Shown: in pieces, positions 9,970 through 20,816 of the stretch | How the letters are laid out: each line of letters starts with the position of its first letter | How positions within the stretch are numbered: position 1 is the first letter of the stretch | NCBI RefSeq assembly: GCF_963678635.1 | Contig: NW_026971149.1 | Location: 1,242,001 to 1,306,000 of the forward strand | DNA length: 64,000 bases | Source of the DNA: Symsagittifera roscoffensis | Lineage: Eukaryota > Xenacoelomorpha > Acoela > Convolutidae | Direction of reading: 5' to 3' | Translations under genes and position numbers: made by a program | The notes under the pieces: model-generated | The model's database searches: none | What the model was told of the DNA's origin: nothing | Seen by the model: the letters and a program-made list of their open reading frames with translations, nothing else

Positions 9970-10780
9970 AATGGTTTTTTGCATGATTTTCTTCATCTTG
10001 AACTTGTCTTTTTGGATAAAAATAACTAAGTCCTTTCTTCGTTAGCTCATTTGTGGCTACCTTATTATTTATAGTTCTGAATCCTCTATTTGTGGATGTT
10101 ATGTTAATTGCTCCTTCGAGCACTCTCCTGTATTTTGAAATGAGTCCACCTCAAGAATCTTCTAGAACTCCTTTTTTAAAATCCGTTGCTGCTAAATTTG
10201 AATTTGTCTGTTTTGTTATCATAGCAGCAATAAGTTTTGCTACCTAAACATAGAATTTCTGTGCACTCAAATTCCTTTTTGTAAAGTCCTGGCTCCCGCT
10301 TGTCATGCTTTTATGACTAATTCAACACGTTCGAGGGAAGAAGTTAGATTTTGCATCTGCCTTTAAAGTATCTCTGTAGTCATTTTCCCTCATTTTTTCC
10401 CAAAAATCTCTTTTTTTTTCTCATTGGATACAGTCACACAAGTTTTCCTCAGCAAGTGCCAAGTAAAGTGAGTCTGTTTTCATCTCCAACCCTTCAAACT
10501 TGTTTTTATCAAAGAGCTTGTCAAAGAAGTTATACTAGAGTTCCAACATTCTCACCTTGTATACTCATGTATGATAAAATCAACGTTGATTGGTTCTCGG
10601 TGCTGAATGGTTGATTTCAACAAATCCCCTCATACATGTCTGTTTCAACTGTATTTAATCTTTTCAACAACGGCTTTTTTATTGCTTTATGAGTTTTTCA
10701 AGGCTTAGGTATTTTTCGATTGTATGCCCGGAACTATCCATGATCTGATATCCATACGAGGAATTGCCTAAAACTGCTTT
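9970..10780 (-). pseudogene. polB: Protein-primed DNA polymerase B, C-terminal half, M1 copy
   Basis: Reading leftwards: a block ending NSSYGYQIMD (family B motif KxxxNSxYG, near 10765-10740), an AIKKPL..RLNTVE segment, then EMKTDSLYLAL at about 10495-10455, and near the end YRRVLEG..INITSTNRGFR, TINN and KKGLSYFYPKR. These are palm and thumb parts of Polinton polymerases. The DTDS motif C reads KTDS (codon at 10478-10480), so a catalytic Asp is lost; frameshifts and stops also break it. The N-terminal part is absent because the block is cut at 10781. Confidence 0.75.
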
Positions 10781-11849
10781 CTAGCACGTAGTTTCGCTCT
10801 AAGCTTAACGAAATTGACACATCCTTGCATTGATCTAGAATCTTCACACGATCACTCAAGACGACCCACGCTCAAACGAGACCCATTTCTGAAACACGAA
10901 CAACTATTCTTCTTCATTAATTAATTGCTCCAACCTCTCTCAAAAAAACTACTCCATCCGTCCTTTTCTACAATAAACAATTTAAAAGCTGAAAGCTCTC
11001 TAAGCCCCGGATGGGTGGAAACAGTTCTAAGCTAATATTTATAACCAATTATATTTTTGATAAATTATCCCTTTAAAGTAATACTAACTTACCAATCATA
11101 TTCCATCTTTAACGCTGACATTTATTACTAGTGCTGAAACTATTTGTAGTTTAAGCACCAGACTAATTTGAGTAAATCTTAGACTACAGCTATTCTCCTG
11201 TTGCACATACTCCAAAACTAACGCGCAATACCAATATACACTAGATCTGTTGGTACTAGGATATATAAAAGTAAGATTAAGATTGGTGTTAGACTAAGAT
11301 GTTGCACGATTCTATCCCGCCGAAAATGAGACAGCGAGACGAACAAACGATGTACCTTATCAGAAATTACTCTATGAGTATGACCAAATGGTCTTAACTC
11401 ATCTGGTGCGACTATAAGTCTCGAACAAGACCTTAATTAACCTAGAATTATACAATTAAAAGTAGAATTAGACAATTGCAAAATCCGAACTATATGAGAA
11501 TTACCAGGTTTTGCAAAAAGACCAAGAAGAAGGCGTGAACAAGAATCAAGAAGCAGCCGACAAATCCACCATATGCTAGTGAAACAAACACCGGAACAAG
11601 TTTGTTTTTATATTTAGAATCCTTTACACAGTAAATTTAGATTTTCATTTTTAAAACTAAACATCTGACACGAGTTCTGGCAAATGGGGTCATAAGAAAT
11701 CTTAAGTTGGCAGCAAAACAGCAATAAAACTTCCTCTATGTATAAATTGGAAAAAGTAACCGCGTATTGTTAGCTGTTTTTGTTATTTGACAATTTATTT
11801 GTTATTCGCGTGATATCTCGTGATAATGTGTGCTATTGCAAGACTTGCA
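10781..11849. repeat. T block 2: truncated foldback unit and linker
   Basis: Begins inside the loop of a foldback unit (matching 4571 onward) and includes its right arm (about 10917-11390), then a linker segment (11390-11849) with a deletion near 11470. The left arm is missing, so the junction with M1 at 10781 marks a recombination or deletion point. No gene seen. Confidence 0.7.
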
Positions 11850-12588
11850 TTCATTTTTTTTTAAATGAACCAAAAACAGATTAGTGACTTTGCCAAAGTT
11901 CGAAATCAATTCTCTGAAACTTAACACTTACAAGACCAAACGTCATCTTAAGTGGAACCAGTTCTGAAAGAGCATTTATAATTAGACATAAATATAATTC
12001 TCTATCTTTATAAAAGTTTACCAACTAACCAACCATATTCCATCTCAAACACTGACACTTTTTGTAAGTGCTGAAACTGCTTGTAGTTTCAGCACCAGAA
12101 CAGTTTGAATAAATCTTAGACTACAGTTGTTCTCCTATTACACAAAATCCAAAACTAACTCGCAATACCAATATACACTGGATCTTTTGATCCTAGGAGA
12201 GATAAGAGTGAGATTAAAATTGGTTTTAGACTAAGATGCTGCACGAATCATTCCGGTCGAAAAAAAAGATAGCGGGACAAGCAGACGGTGTACCTTATCT
12301 AAAATTACACTATGGGAAAGCTACCTCTGGTTCAGCAGCAAAAAACAGACAATAATATAGGTATCACTGCAATTATGAGCCTTTTTCGAGAATTTTTTGG
12401 TCGACTCCTTGATTATCAGGATATGGGTAACCATTATTTTTGAACGTTGCTCAAGGAATGAACGGTTTCGAACAAGCTTGTTGACCATGAGGGAACTTAT
12501 GAAAATCTTGTTGACATTAAAAAATTCTGAATAGGGAGGCAATATAGAAAATAATGTCCGACATCGCACTGGAGCAAAGTGAAGACGA

Positions 12589-12795
12589 ATGATTCCAAGA
12601 TCTACCAATTGCGCACCCAGATCACAGAACTGTCCGAGGCGAATTTCATACCCAATTGATGAAGAAAAATGTATGTCTGGAAGGTCTGATTTATTGAAAA
12701 CTTTGATTCAACATCATTGTCCGCTAGTGAGACTACACGGGAAACTGATAATTGTCAAAAAGAAAGAGATGGGGGTAGATAGCAGACTATCATGA
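12589..12795 (+). CDS. Unidentified short ORF in R-arm module, copy 2
   Basis: 68 residues, colinear with 6422-6628 and differing at only a few positions (for example APRSQ for ASRSQ, ISYPID for ISYQID, LIIVKKK for LIIAKKK). Some of the substitutions are conservative. The third copy (near 25500-25640) keeps QHHCQLVRLHGKLI but has lost the N-terminal part. Function unknown; may be one exon of a longer gene. Confidence 0.25.
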   Translation: MIPRSTNCAPRSQNCPRRISYPIDEEKCMSGRSDLLKTLIQHHCPLVRLHGKLIIVKKKEMGVDSRLS

Positions 12796-13100
12796 CGTGA
12801 CTTTACGTTCACAACCTTATCATGGAAGATATATTTTAAAATATAACGGCTAGATTTGGTTCAAAAGTTATTGATATCCCTAATTGTTGAGCTCTTCCTC
12901 GGAGTGCTACAGACAGAGCGATAGATCGGAGAAGATTGAGAGGCTCTTGAGAACGAAACGTGCATTAACATAACGAATCACATCATTACTAATCTAAGTA
13001 TTTTCTGAGTGATCGCAAGAACGCAGCAGGTTTTTCTCCGTTATTCTTTCTCGGTGCTCAAGCGCGTGAGGCTGTTAAGAATGCCAGACTGATCAAATTT

Positions 13101-13283
13101 TTGTTCTCTGAGGTTCTGGGGGCTGTCCCAGACATATCTCGCGCTGATAAAAAAGACCTAGTGAAAGACCACTTGATCACGGGAAAGGTAGTGACTCTGA
13201 GAAACAGTAAGCAAAAGGGTCACTACCAATCGATTTCTCTAATGTATACAAGAAGAACGAATCACAAACAAACATTGAAATAG
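13101..13283 (+). pseudogene. Unidentified R-arm ORF, second part, copy 2
   Basis: 60-residue open frame with MFSEVLGAVPDISRADKKDL, VKDHLITGKVVTLRNSKQKG and HYQSISLMYT. It matches the C-terminal two thirds of the 90-residue frame at 25794-26066, but upstream (NAAGFSP..) lies in another frame. I do not recognise the family. Confidence 0.35.
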
Positions 13284-13493
13284 AACCATTAGTTAACACC
13301 ACGGGCTACAAAAATTGGACGAATATTAAACTGACTCATGGAGAAGGTCCCGGTCATTGTGTGACAGGACAAATTGGTGGTACAGGAACCTAGAAAACTT
13401 GGGCCTGGTATGGGACTGCGGGAAAATGTTCTTTAAAGAGTTCCTTGACCAGCGGTGTCAAAAGTAGCAGTGAGGGAGATGACGGCAGTATAT

Positions 13494-13682
13494 TCATGCT
13501 TTAAGATGATATAAGCTATTGACGTTGTAAACCAATGTTTCGTTAAAGTAAACTTCGCAATTGGAGAAGAGAGAATGTAGTTGTTGGTTTACATAGGTTG
13601 AGTAAGGTTCTGGATCCTCATCTGAGTCATCCTCTGATTTTAATTCATATTCAATTTTTTGTTTTTTGAAAACATCAAACAA
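13494..13682 (-). pseudogene. Maverick major-capsid-like N-terminal fragment, copy 2
   Basis: 62 codons, nearly the same as 7328-7516: MFDVFKKQKIEYEL, an acidic KSEDDSDEDPEP run, and YSTYVNQQLHSLFSNCEVYF followed by NETLVYNVNSLYHLKA. Truncated at the same point, so truncation preceded the duplication of the block. Confidence 0.55.
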
Positions 13683-13924
13683 TCTTTTTTATGAATACTT
13701 CAAGATTTGAACTGGGATGGGTATCACGCATATCCAACTCAATGCTGTTTACTTCATCTCAGAAGTACTGGGAAATATTCGTTGTGTGTTAGATGACATA
13801 ACTGTTTCCAAAACTGGGTTTTTGTCAAAAATCACCGAAGAAGAATCTGTAAAAGCTCCGTGCCGAAAATGAAAACTTTGATTTATACTATTTTTTGTCA
13901 AAATAGTATTTGCGAAAGCGACTG

Positions 13925-14940
13925 GTTTTCATCCACTCTTTTGAGAAATAGTTTTGCTAATTCTACGCTTGGATTTCATTTTTTCAACCTGCCAACTGTT
14001 TTAGAACTGTTTTTGTTCTAACATCGTTTGCAAATGTGTTGAGTTTTTTTCGTCCACTAACGATATCTCCAATCTCTGGTGTTGAAATTTTGAAAATGTG
14101 ACTATACTTTTTATCATAAAGGTGATTACAGTTCTCCCAGGGCAGTAGAACTTCTTCCACGCTGTTCATCATGTCCTTGAAAATTGGGAAAAATAACTAA
14201 ATTTTGAGCAAGGTTTCAAAAATTTTAAGCATAATCAAAAAGGTTTATCCGAAACAAAATCCAACTCGTAAAATTCCTACGATCACAAATGGAATTTTTT
14301 CACCTGTAGTACCTCTTAGTTTAAGTTTTATGATATGGAATGAGTTTTTAAAAAAACTTTTTGATTTGTAGATGCGTAAAGGATTGATTCAAGTAATGTC
14401 CTGTAGATACTATGTCTCCATTTTTTACTTTGGAATTGAAATGAATACAACGAGATAAAGGATATTTTGTTTCACCTACCATTTGTCTTATTTGATCCCT
14501 AATATCAGTATATACATCAGGGGTTGCATTCTTAAAAAATCGTAAAAATACTGAAGATAATGTGATCACTATAGGCCCTGTCTGGTTTTGCTCTGGATCA
14601 CAACCAAAAACTTAACTCAAAACAGGTTTTTGAATGATAAACACTGATTATTCCTTAGTTAAATGAATGGCTATTTTTCGTGTAACCATATCTACTGATA
14701 CATGATTCTTTTTTTTGATACGTTTGAGCATATAGAAGAAGTTTTTGGACTTTGTCATTAATGGTTACAATTTTTTCAAGAAAAATTGGACGCAATGCAG
14801 GTTCCATATGCAACAGTTCAATCTTTCTAGTTTTCTCCGAACTTTCTCTCCCGTTCCTGGTAGCAAACTTCCTTCAAGTAACGTTTGGGAACGATGAAAG
14901 GTATGATTTTTCTGAAAGAGGAACCTCCTATTCCCTTTTA
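13925..14940 (-). pseudogene. Maverick gene X, M2 copy
   Basis: Contains the MMNSVEEVLLPWENCNHLYD piece (14172-13984), the FLRFFKNATPDVYTDIRDQI and GETKYPLSRCIHF piece (14569-14348), and a frameshifted first exon (about 14940-14650) in which PFIVPKRYLKEVCYQE is recognisable. Stops and shifts make it non-functional. Same product family as the M1 copy, unidentified. Confidence 0.5.
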
Positions 14941-14982
14941 AGAGTTTTATTCAGGTAAGTAGTAGAAGTTGAGGCTAAAGTG

Positions 14983-15044
14983 GGGGGTGGGGGGTGCGTG
15001 GCTGACCCCATGTACTAAGATACGTTATAGATTTCGGGTCAGCC
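14983..15044. promoter_or_regulatory. G-run plus GGCTGACCC hairpin upstream of gene X (M2)
   Basis: A run of G (ggggggtggggggtgcg) is followed by GGCTGACCC (15000-15008) and, 27 bp later, its exact reverse complement GGGTCAGCC (15036-15044). The element lies just 5' of gene X on the minus strand. It is conserved in M3, M4 and M5 while much of the neighbouring sequence drifts. Promoter, 5'UTR structure or replication-related hairpin are all possible. Confidence 0.5.
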
Positions 15045-15671
15045 TCGCTATGTATTAAGTTTGGGTAAGTTTGGGTATAAAGTCTACAATGTTTTAAGAT
15101 AGGGAAAACCGATGGTAAGGTTTCAGTGTGATGTTAAAATCATGGTAAGAAAAACGTTTTTTGGTTTTTGTATGTAAATGTCTACTTTTTTCGCAAAAGT
15201 TTCTGCGCGGGTAATCTAATTGGGAGCAATTAATTGTTAAATACGTGTAGATTGTCGAATGAAGGTCTTTTAATTAGATTTTTGGTACATGGTAAGGCAA
15301 TCGTAAGTGTTTTTGGGTAATAACTTTGAATATTTTGCGAAATAATTGAAAAAATTTTTAACAAAACTTCAAAACACAATAGAGTTGGTTATAAATTGAC
15401 TTACTAACTCTTTTTTTAGATAATCTTACTTTTTATGTACTTGAAACATTGCTGAAACCTACTGAAACTTCAAAAAAAAAATCTTTTTCTTTGAGAGAAA
15501 AACAATTAAATTACTAAATTACAAAGAAAGTATATAAATCACTGCATCGTATTTGGAATTTACCGCAACTTTTTAATAAAACACCAATAAAATACTGCAA
15601 GGTACAAAATTTTATTAAATTGCATCACCTGTTATAAAGCTAATTCATTGCATCTCTTCTTATAAGTTCAA
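15045..15671. other. Gene-free spacer (M2)
   Basis: Spacer between gene X and the polymerase end. It holds a repeated 'tttgggtaagtttgggtata' near 15060-15080, homopolymer A/T runs and 'cattgctgaaacctactgaaac'. No gene is supported. Confidence 0.6.
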
Positions 15672-16335
15672 TGGTTTTTTGCATGAATTTCATCATCTTG
15701 AACTTGTCTTTTTGGTTAAAAATAACTAAGTCCTTTCTTCGTTTGCTCATTTGTGGCTACCATATTATTTATAGTTCTGAATCCTCTATTTGTGGATGTT
15801 ATGTTAATTGCTTCATCGAGCACTCTCCTGTATTTTGAAATGAGTCCATCTCCAGAATCTTCTAGAACTCCTTTTTTTAAATCCTTTGCTGCTAAATTTG
15901 AATTTATCTGTTTTGTTGTCATAGCAGCAATAAGTTTTGCTACATAAACATAGAATTACTGTGCACTCAAATTCTTTTTTGTAAAAACCTGGCTCCCGCT
16001 TGTCATTCTTTTTATGATTAATTCAACACGTTCGAGGGAAGAAGTTAGATTTTGCATCTGCCTTTAAAGTATCTCTGCAGTCATTTTCCCTCATTTTCCC
16101 CCATAAATCTCTTTTTTTCTCTCATTGGATACCGTCATACAAGTTTTCCTCGGCAAGTGCCAAGTAAAGTGAGTCTGTATCCATCTCCAACCCTTCAGAT
16201 TTGGTTTTATCACAGCACTTGTCAAAGAAGTTATACTACAGTTCCAACATTCTCACCTTGTATACTGATGTATGATCAAATCGACATTGATGGGTTTTCG
16301 GTGCTCAATGGTTGATTTAAAGAACTCCACATCTT
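15672..16335 (-). pseudogene. polB: Protein-primed DNA polymerase B, C-terminal part, M2 copy
   Basis: Motif C is intact as DTDSLYLAL (DTDS codons 16170-16181), followed by a segment with KMRENDCRDTLKADAKSN and, after a frameshift, SKYRRVLDEAINITSTNRGF, RTINNMVATNEQTKKGLSYF and YPKRQV (15922-15710). The upstream motif B part is missing because the block is cut at 16336. Stops near 16000 and in the SKYRR region show decay. Confidence 0.7.
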
Positions 16336-18169
16336 TTGAATAATAGTTTAGAACTGCTACCACCCATCCGGGGCTTAGAGGCCTTTCAGCTTTTAAATTG
16401 TTTATTGTAAAGAAGGACGGATGGAGTAGCTTTCTTTTGAAAGAATGGAGCAATTACTTCATGAAGGGAGGATATATGTAGTTGTTTGTAGTTGTTTAGT
16501 AGTTGTTGTAGTTGTATGTAGTTGTTTGATATAAGTTGTTGTTTGTGGAGAATATATGTGGTTACGCATCTCGTGAAATCCCGATCCTCTATTTTTGATA
16601 AGAGTGGTTCCAGATGAGCAACTCTTTAAAATAACCAACTAAATGAAAACGCTTTTGCGAAAACAATTAATGGGACATCATAACTAAAACTGATCCCACA
16701 AACAAGATGAAGATATATAAATGCAATGTACAAGACTTCTTGGAGAAAAGGTAACGAGCAGCAAAGGAGATGGAAACTCGATTTTATTCCAACTCTGAAA
16801 TGGTAAACTCAGTGGTTTGTTGCCGTATTAACTACATGATTGAAAGTATGGACTCTACATTGCAGTGGGAGGAACCATTGAAACAGACGAATGGTCAACT
16901 CGATGTTGATCTCACATACTGATCCTAGTCACTTTGCACTTCAAACGGAAAAGTCAAAGTTCATCTTGCAGCTAGTTTCGCTCTAAGCTTAACGAAATCG
17001 ACACATCCTTGCATCGATCTAGAATCTTCACATGATCACTCAAGACGACCCACGATCAAACAAGACCCATATCTGGATCACGAACAACTATTCTTCTTCA
17101 TGAAGTAATTTGTCTATTCTCTCAAAAGAAAACTACTCCATTCGTCCTTCACTACAATAATCAATTTAACAGCTGAAAGCTCTCTAAGCCCCAGATGGGT
17201 GGAAACAGTTTTAAGACCAAGAAGAAGGCGTGCACAACAATCAAGAAGGAGCCGACTATTCCACAACATACTAGTGAAACAAACACCGGAACAAGTTTGT
17301 TTTCGTACTTAGAATCCTTTACACAGTAATTTTAGATTTTCATTCTTAAATCTAAACATCTGTCACCAGTTCTGGCAAATGTGATCATAGTAAATCACAA
17401 GCTGGCAGCAAAGCAGTTTCTCAATCGGCTGTTGGATTAGAGAGCAGTAAAAGAGCAATAAAATTTCCTCTATGTATAAATTGGAAAAGATAACCGCGTA
17501 TTGTTAGCTGGTTTTGTTATTTGACAATTTATTTGTTATTTGCGTGATATCTCTTGACTCTTGATGTGATCGTGATAATGTGTGATATTGCGAGACTTGC
17601 TTTCAGTTTTTAAAGCTTCCACACTTATATTTTTCTTCATCAAATTGGTATGAAGACTCGCCTCGGAAAGTTCTGTGATCTGGTGGTGAGCAAACATGAT
17701 TTTCTATATTGCGTCCGTATTCAGAGTTGAATATCAATAAAATTTTCATAAGTTCCCCCTTGGTCACCAAGTTTGTTCGAAACGGTTCATTTCTTGAGCA
17801 ACCTTCAAAAATAATGGTTACCCATATCCTGGGCATCAAGGAGTCGACCACAGAAATCTCCAAACAGGCTCCTAATTGCAGCGATGCCTATGTTACTGTC
17901 TTTTTTTTGCTGCTGAGCTTAAGTCAAAGGTAGCTTTCTCGTAATGTAATTTTAGATAAGGTACACCGTCTGCTCGTCCCAGTATCCGATTTTTGACCGG
18001 ATAGAATCGTGCAACATCTTAGTCTAATAGCAATTTTAATCTTCCTCTTATTTCTCTTAGAACCAAAAGATCTAGTATATATTTTGTTTTGTGAGTTAGT
18101 TTTGGAGTTTGTGTAAAAGGAGAACAACTGTGGTCTAAGATTTATTCAAACTGTTCTGGTGCTGAAACT
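16336..18169. repeat. T block 3: foldback unit with internal deletion, linker and partial arm
   Basis: Starts within a foldback left arm (CATCCGGGGCTTAGAGGCC at about 16362), has the GTAGTT tract (16475-16550) and loop, reaches the right arm at 17100-17215, then jumps directly into the linker ('ttttaagaccaagaagaagg'), losing about 560 bp present in T block 4 (21470-22040). A partial left-arm segment (17610-17935) and the start of another foldback arm follow, cut at 18169. No gene seen. Confidence 0.7.
16475..16550 (+). repeat. GTAGTT simple repeat, copy 3
   Basis: Same tract and position as in U1, with gtagttgttgtagttgtatg preserved. Confidence 0.85.
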
Positions 18170-18189
18170 GTCAAAATAGTATTTGCGAA

Positions 18190-19212
18190 AGCGACTGGTT
18201 TTCATCCACTCTTTTGAGAAATAGTTTTTCTAATTCTACGCTTGGATTTCATTTTTTCAACCTGCCAACTGTTTTTGAACTGTTTTTGTTCTAACATCGT
18301 TTGCAAATGTTTTGAGTTTTTTTCGTCCACTAACGATATCACCATTCTCTGGTGTTGAAATTTTAACAATGTGACTATACTTTTTATCATAAAGTTGATT
18401 AAAGTTCTCCCAGGGCAGTAGAATTTCTTCCACGCTGTTCATCATGTCCTTGAAAATTGGGAAAAATAACTAAATTTTGAGCAACATTTCAAAAATTTTG
18501 AGCATAATCAAAAAAGTTTATCGAAACAAAATACAACTCGTAAAATTCCTACGATCACAAATGGAATTTTTTCACTTGTAGTACCTCTTAGTTTAAGTTT
18601 TATGATATGGAATGAGTTTTTAAAAAACTTTTCGATTTGTAGATGCGTAAAGGATTGATTCAAGTAATGTCCTGTAGATACTATGTCTCCATTTTTTACT
18701 TTGGAATTGAAAGGAATACAACGAGATAAAGGATATTTTGTTTCACCTACTATTTTTCTTATTTGATCCTTATTATCAGTATATACATCAGGGATTGCAT
18801 TCTTAAAAAAATCGTAAGAATACTGAAGATAATGTGATCACTATAGGCCCTGTCTGGTTTTGCTCTGGATCACAACCAAAAACTTAACTCAAATCAGGTT
18901 TTTGAATGATAAACACTGATTATTCCTAGTTAAATGAATGGCTATTTTTCGTGTAACCATATCTACTGATACATGATTCTTTTTTTTTCATACGTTTGAG
19001 CATATAGAAGAAGTTTTTGGAATTTGTCATTAATGGTTACAATTTTTTCAAGAAAAATTGGACGCAATGCAGGTTCCATATGCATCAGTTCAACCTTTCT
19101 ATTTTTCTCCGAACTTTCTCTCCCATTCCTGGTAGCAAACTTCCTTCAAGTAACGTTTGGGAACGATGAAAGGTATGATATTTCTGAAAGAGGAACCTCC
19201 CATTCCCTTTTA
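18190..19212 (-). pseudogene. Maverick gene X, M3 copy
   Basis: MMNSVEEILLPWENFNQLYD (18445-18257) and the GETKYPLSRCIPF and GDIVSTGHYLNQSFT parts (about 18870-18600) are readable. The first exon (about 19212-18920) is frameshifted as in M2. Non-functional, product unidentified. Confidence 0.5.
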
Positions 19213-19249
19213 AGAGTTTTATTCAGGTAAGTAGTAGGAGTTGAGGCTA

Positions 19250-19315
19250 AAGTGGGGGGTGGGGGTGCGTGGCTGACCCCATGTTCTAAGATACGTTATA
19301 GATTTCGGGTCAGCC
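19250..19315. promoter_or_regulatory. G-run plus GGCTGACCC hairpin (M3)
   Basis: ggggggtgggggtgcgtggc is followed by GGCTGACCC (19271-19279) and GGGTCAGCC (19307-19315). Stem and spacing are identical to M2. Confidence 0.5.
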
Positions 19316-19935
19316 TCGCTATGTATTAAATTTGGGTAAGTTTGGGTAAAGTCTACAATGTTTTAAGATAGGGAAAACCGATGGTAAGGTTTCAGTGTGA
19401 TGTTAAAACAATGGTAAGGAAAACGTTTTTTGGTTTTGTATGTGAATGTCTACTTTTTTCGCAAAAGTTTCGGCGCAGATAATCTAATTGGGAGCAATTA
19501 AATGTTAAATACGTGTAGATTGTCGAATGAAGGTCTTTTAATTAGATTTTTGGTACATGGTAAGGCAATAGTAAGTGTTTTTGGCTAAAAACTTTGAATA
19601 TTTTGCGAAATAATAGAAAAAATTTTTAACAAAACTTTAAAACACAATAGAGTTTGTTATAAATTGACTTATTAACTCTTTTTTTAGATAATCTTACTTT
19701 TTATGTACTTGAAACATTGCTGAAACCTACTGAAACTTCAAAAAAAATCATTTTTTTTGAGAGAAAAACAATTAAACTATTAAATTACAAAGAAACTATA
19801 TAAATCACTGCATCGTATTTGGAATTTACCGCAACTTTTTAATAAAACACCAATAAAATACTGCATGGTACAAAATTTTTTTAAATTGCATCACTTGTTA
19901 TAAAGCTAATTCCTTGCATCTCTTCTTATAAGTTC
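19316..19935. other. Gene-free spacer (M3)
   Basis: Near copy of the M2 spacer, without additional features. Confidence 0.6.
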
Positions 19936-20604
19936 AATGGTTTTTTGCATGAATTTCATCATCTTAAACTTGTCTTTTTGGATAAAAATAACTAAGTCCT
20001 TTCTTCGTTTGCTCATTTGTGGCTACCATATTATTTATAGTTCTGAATCCTCTATTTGTGGATGTTATATTAATTGCTTCATCGAGCACTCTCCTGTATT
20101 TTGAAATGGGTCCATCTCCAGACTCTTCTAGAACTCCTTTTTTTAAATCCTTTGCTGCTAAATTTGAATTTATCTGTTTTGCTGTCATAGCAGCAATAAG
20201 TTTTGCTACATAAACATAGAATTACTGTGCACTCAGATTCCTTTTTGTAAAAACCTGGCTCCCGCTTGTCATTCTTTTTATGATTAATTCAACACGTTCG
20301 AGGGAAGAAGTTAGATTTTGCATCTGCCTTTAAAGTAGCTCTGCAGACATTTTCCCTCAATTTTTCCCAAAAACCCCTTTTTTTTTCTCATTGGATACAG
20401 TCATACAAGTTTTCCTCGGCAGGTGCCAAGTAAAGTGAGTCTGTATCCATCTCCAACCCTTCAGATTTGGTTTTATCACAGAACTTGTCAAAGAAGTTAT
20501 ACTACAGTTCCAACATTCTCACCTTGCATACTGATGTATGATAAAATCATCATTGATGGGTTTTCGGTGCTCAATGGTTGATTTCAAGAACTCCACATTA
20601 TTTG
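19936..20604 (-). pseudogene. polB: Protein-primed DNA polymerase B, C-terminal part, M3 copy
   Basis: DTDS codons are intact at 20436-20447. The C-terminal frame 20188-19964 reads MTAKQINSNLAAKDLKK, SKYRRVLDEAINITSTNRGF, RTINNMVATNEQTKKGLSYF and YPKRQV. Interrupted by frameshifts between the two parts and cut at 20604 before motif B. Confidence 0.7.
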
Positions 20605-20739
20605 AATATTAGTTTAGAACTGCTACCACCCATCCGGGGCTTAGAGGCCTTTCAGCTTTTAAATTGTTTATTGCAAAGAAGGACGGATGGAGTAGCTTTC
20701 TTTTGAGAGAATGGAGCAATTACTTCATGAAGGGAGGAT

Positions 20740-20816
20740 ATATGTAGTTGTTTGTAGTTGTTTCGTAGTTGTTGTAGTTGTATGTAGTTGTTTGATATAA
20801 GTAGTTGTTTGTGGAG
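20740..20816 (+). repeat. GTAGTT simple repeat, copy 4
   Basis: Same tract, in the loop of foldback U5. Confidence 0.85.

Larger units (their letters stand above)
7233..10780 (-). mobile_element. Maverick/Polinton fragment M1
   Basis: First of five related minus-strand Maverick blocks. Reading from high to low coordinates it contains the polymerase B C-terminal half (10780 to about 9970), a spacer, gene X fragments (8733-7685) and a capsid-like fragment (7516-7328). At 10781 it is cut and joined to T-block sequence starting 'ctagcacgtagtttcgctc'. Assignment rests on polymerase motifs (NSSYGYQ, a TDSLYLAL block and GFRTINN..T) and the capsid-like fragment. No TIR or integrase is visible, so it is a relic. 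Confidence 0.75.
11850..13400 (+). repeat. R-arm module, copy 2
   Basis: Second copy of the module described at 5720-7232, in the same orientation and again ending against an M block. Compared with copy 1 it keeps an extra segment (cactttttgtaagtgctgaaac, split near 12055-12080) that forms the inner part of the inverted repeat. Confidence 0.7.
13391..16335 (-). mobile_element. Maverick/Polinton fragment M2
   Basis: Second minus-strand Maverick block with the same order as M1: polymerase C-terminal part (16335 to 15672), spacer with hairpin, gene X (14940-13925), capsid-like fragment (13682-13494). It ends at about 16335 inside the polymerase frame, joined to T-block sequence (agtttagaactgctaccacc). 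The same junction recurs at the end of M3. Confidence 0.75.
18170..20604 (-). mobile_element. Maverick/Polinton fragment M3
   Basis: Third block. It lacks the capsid-like fragment: at 18169 foldback sequence (ctggtgctgaaac) is joined straight to 'tgtcaaaatagtatttgcg', which lies within the M block. It carries gene X (19212-18190), hairpin (19271-19315), spacer and polymerase end (19936-20604). Its right junction with T sequence is the same as that of M2, so M2+T3 and M3+T4 arose by tandem segmental duplication with an offset of about 4.27 kb. Confidence 0.75.

Noticed and set aside
10053-10247. Plus-strand ORFs of about 64 residues in M1, M2 and M3 (also 15753 and 20019)
   Set aside because: They recur only because the minus-strand polymerase C-terminus (STNRGFRTINN) is repeated there; they are its antisense shadow.
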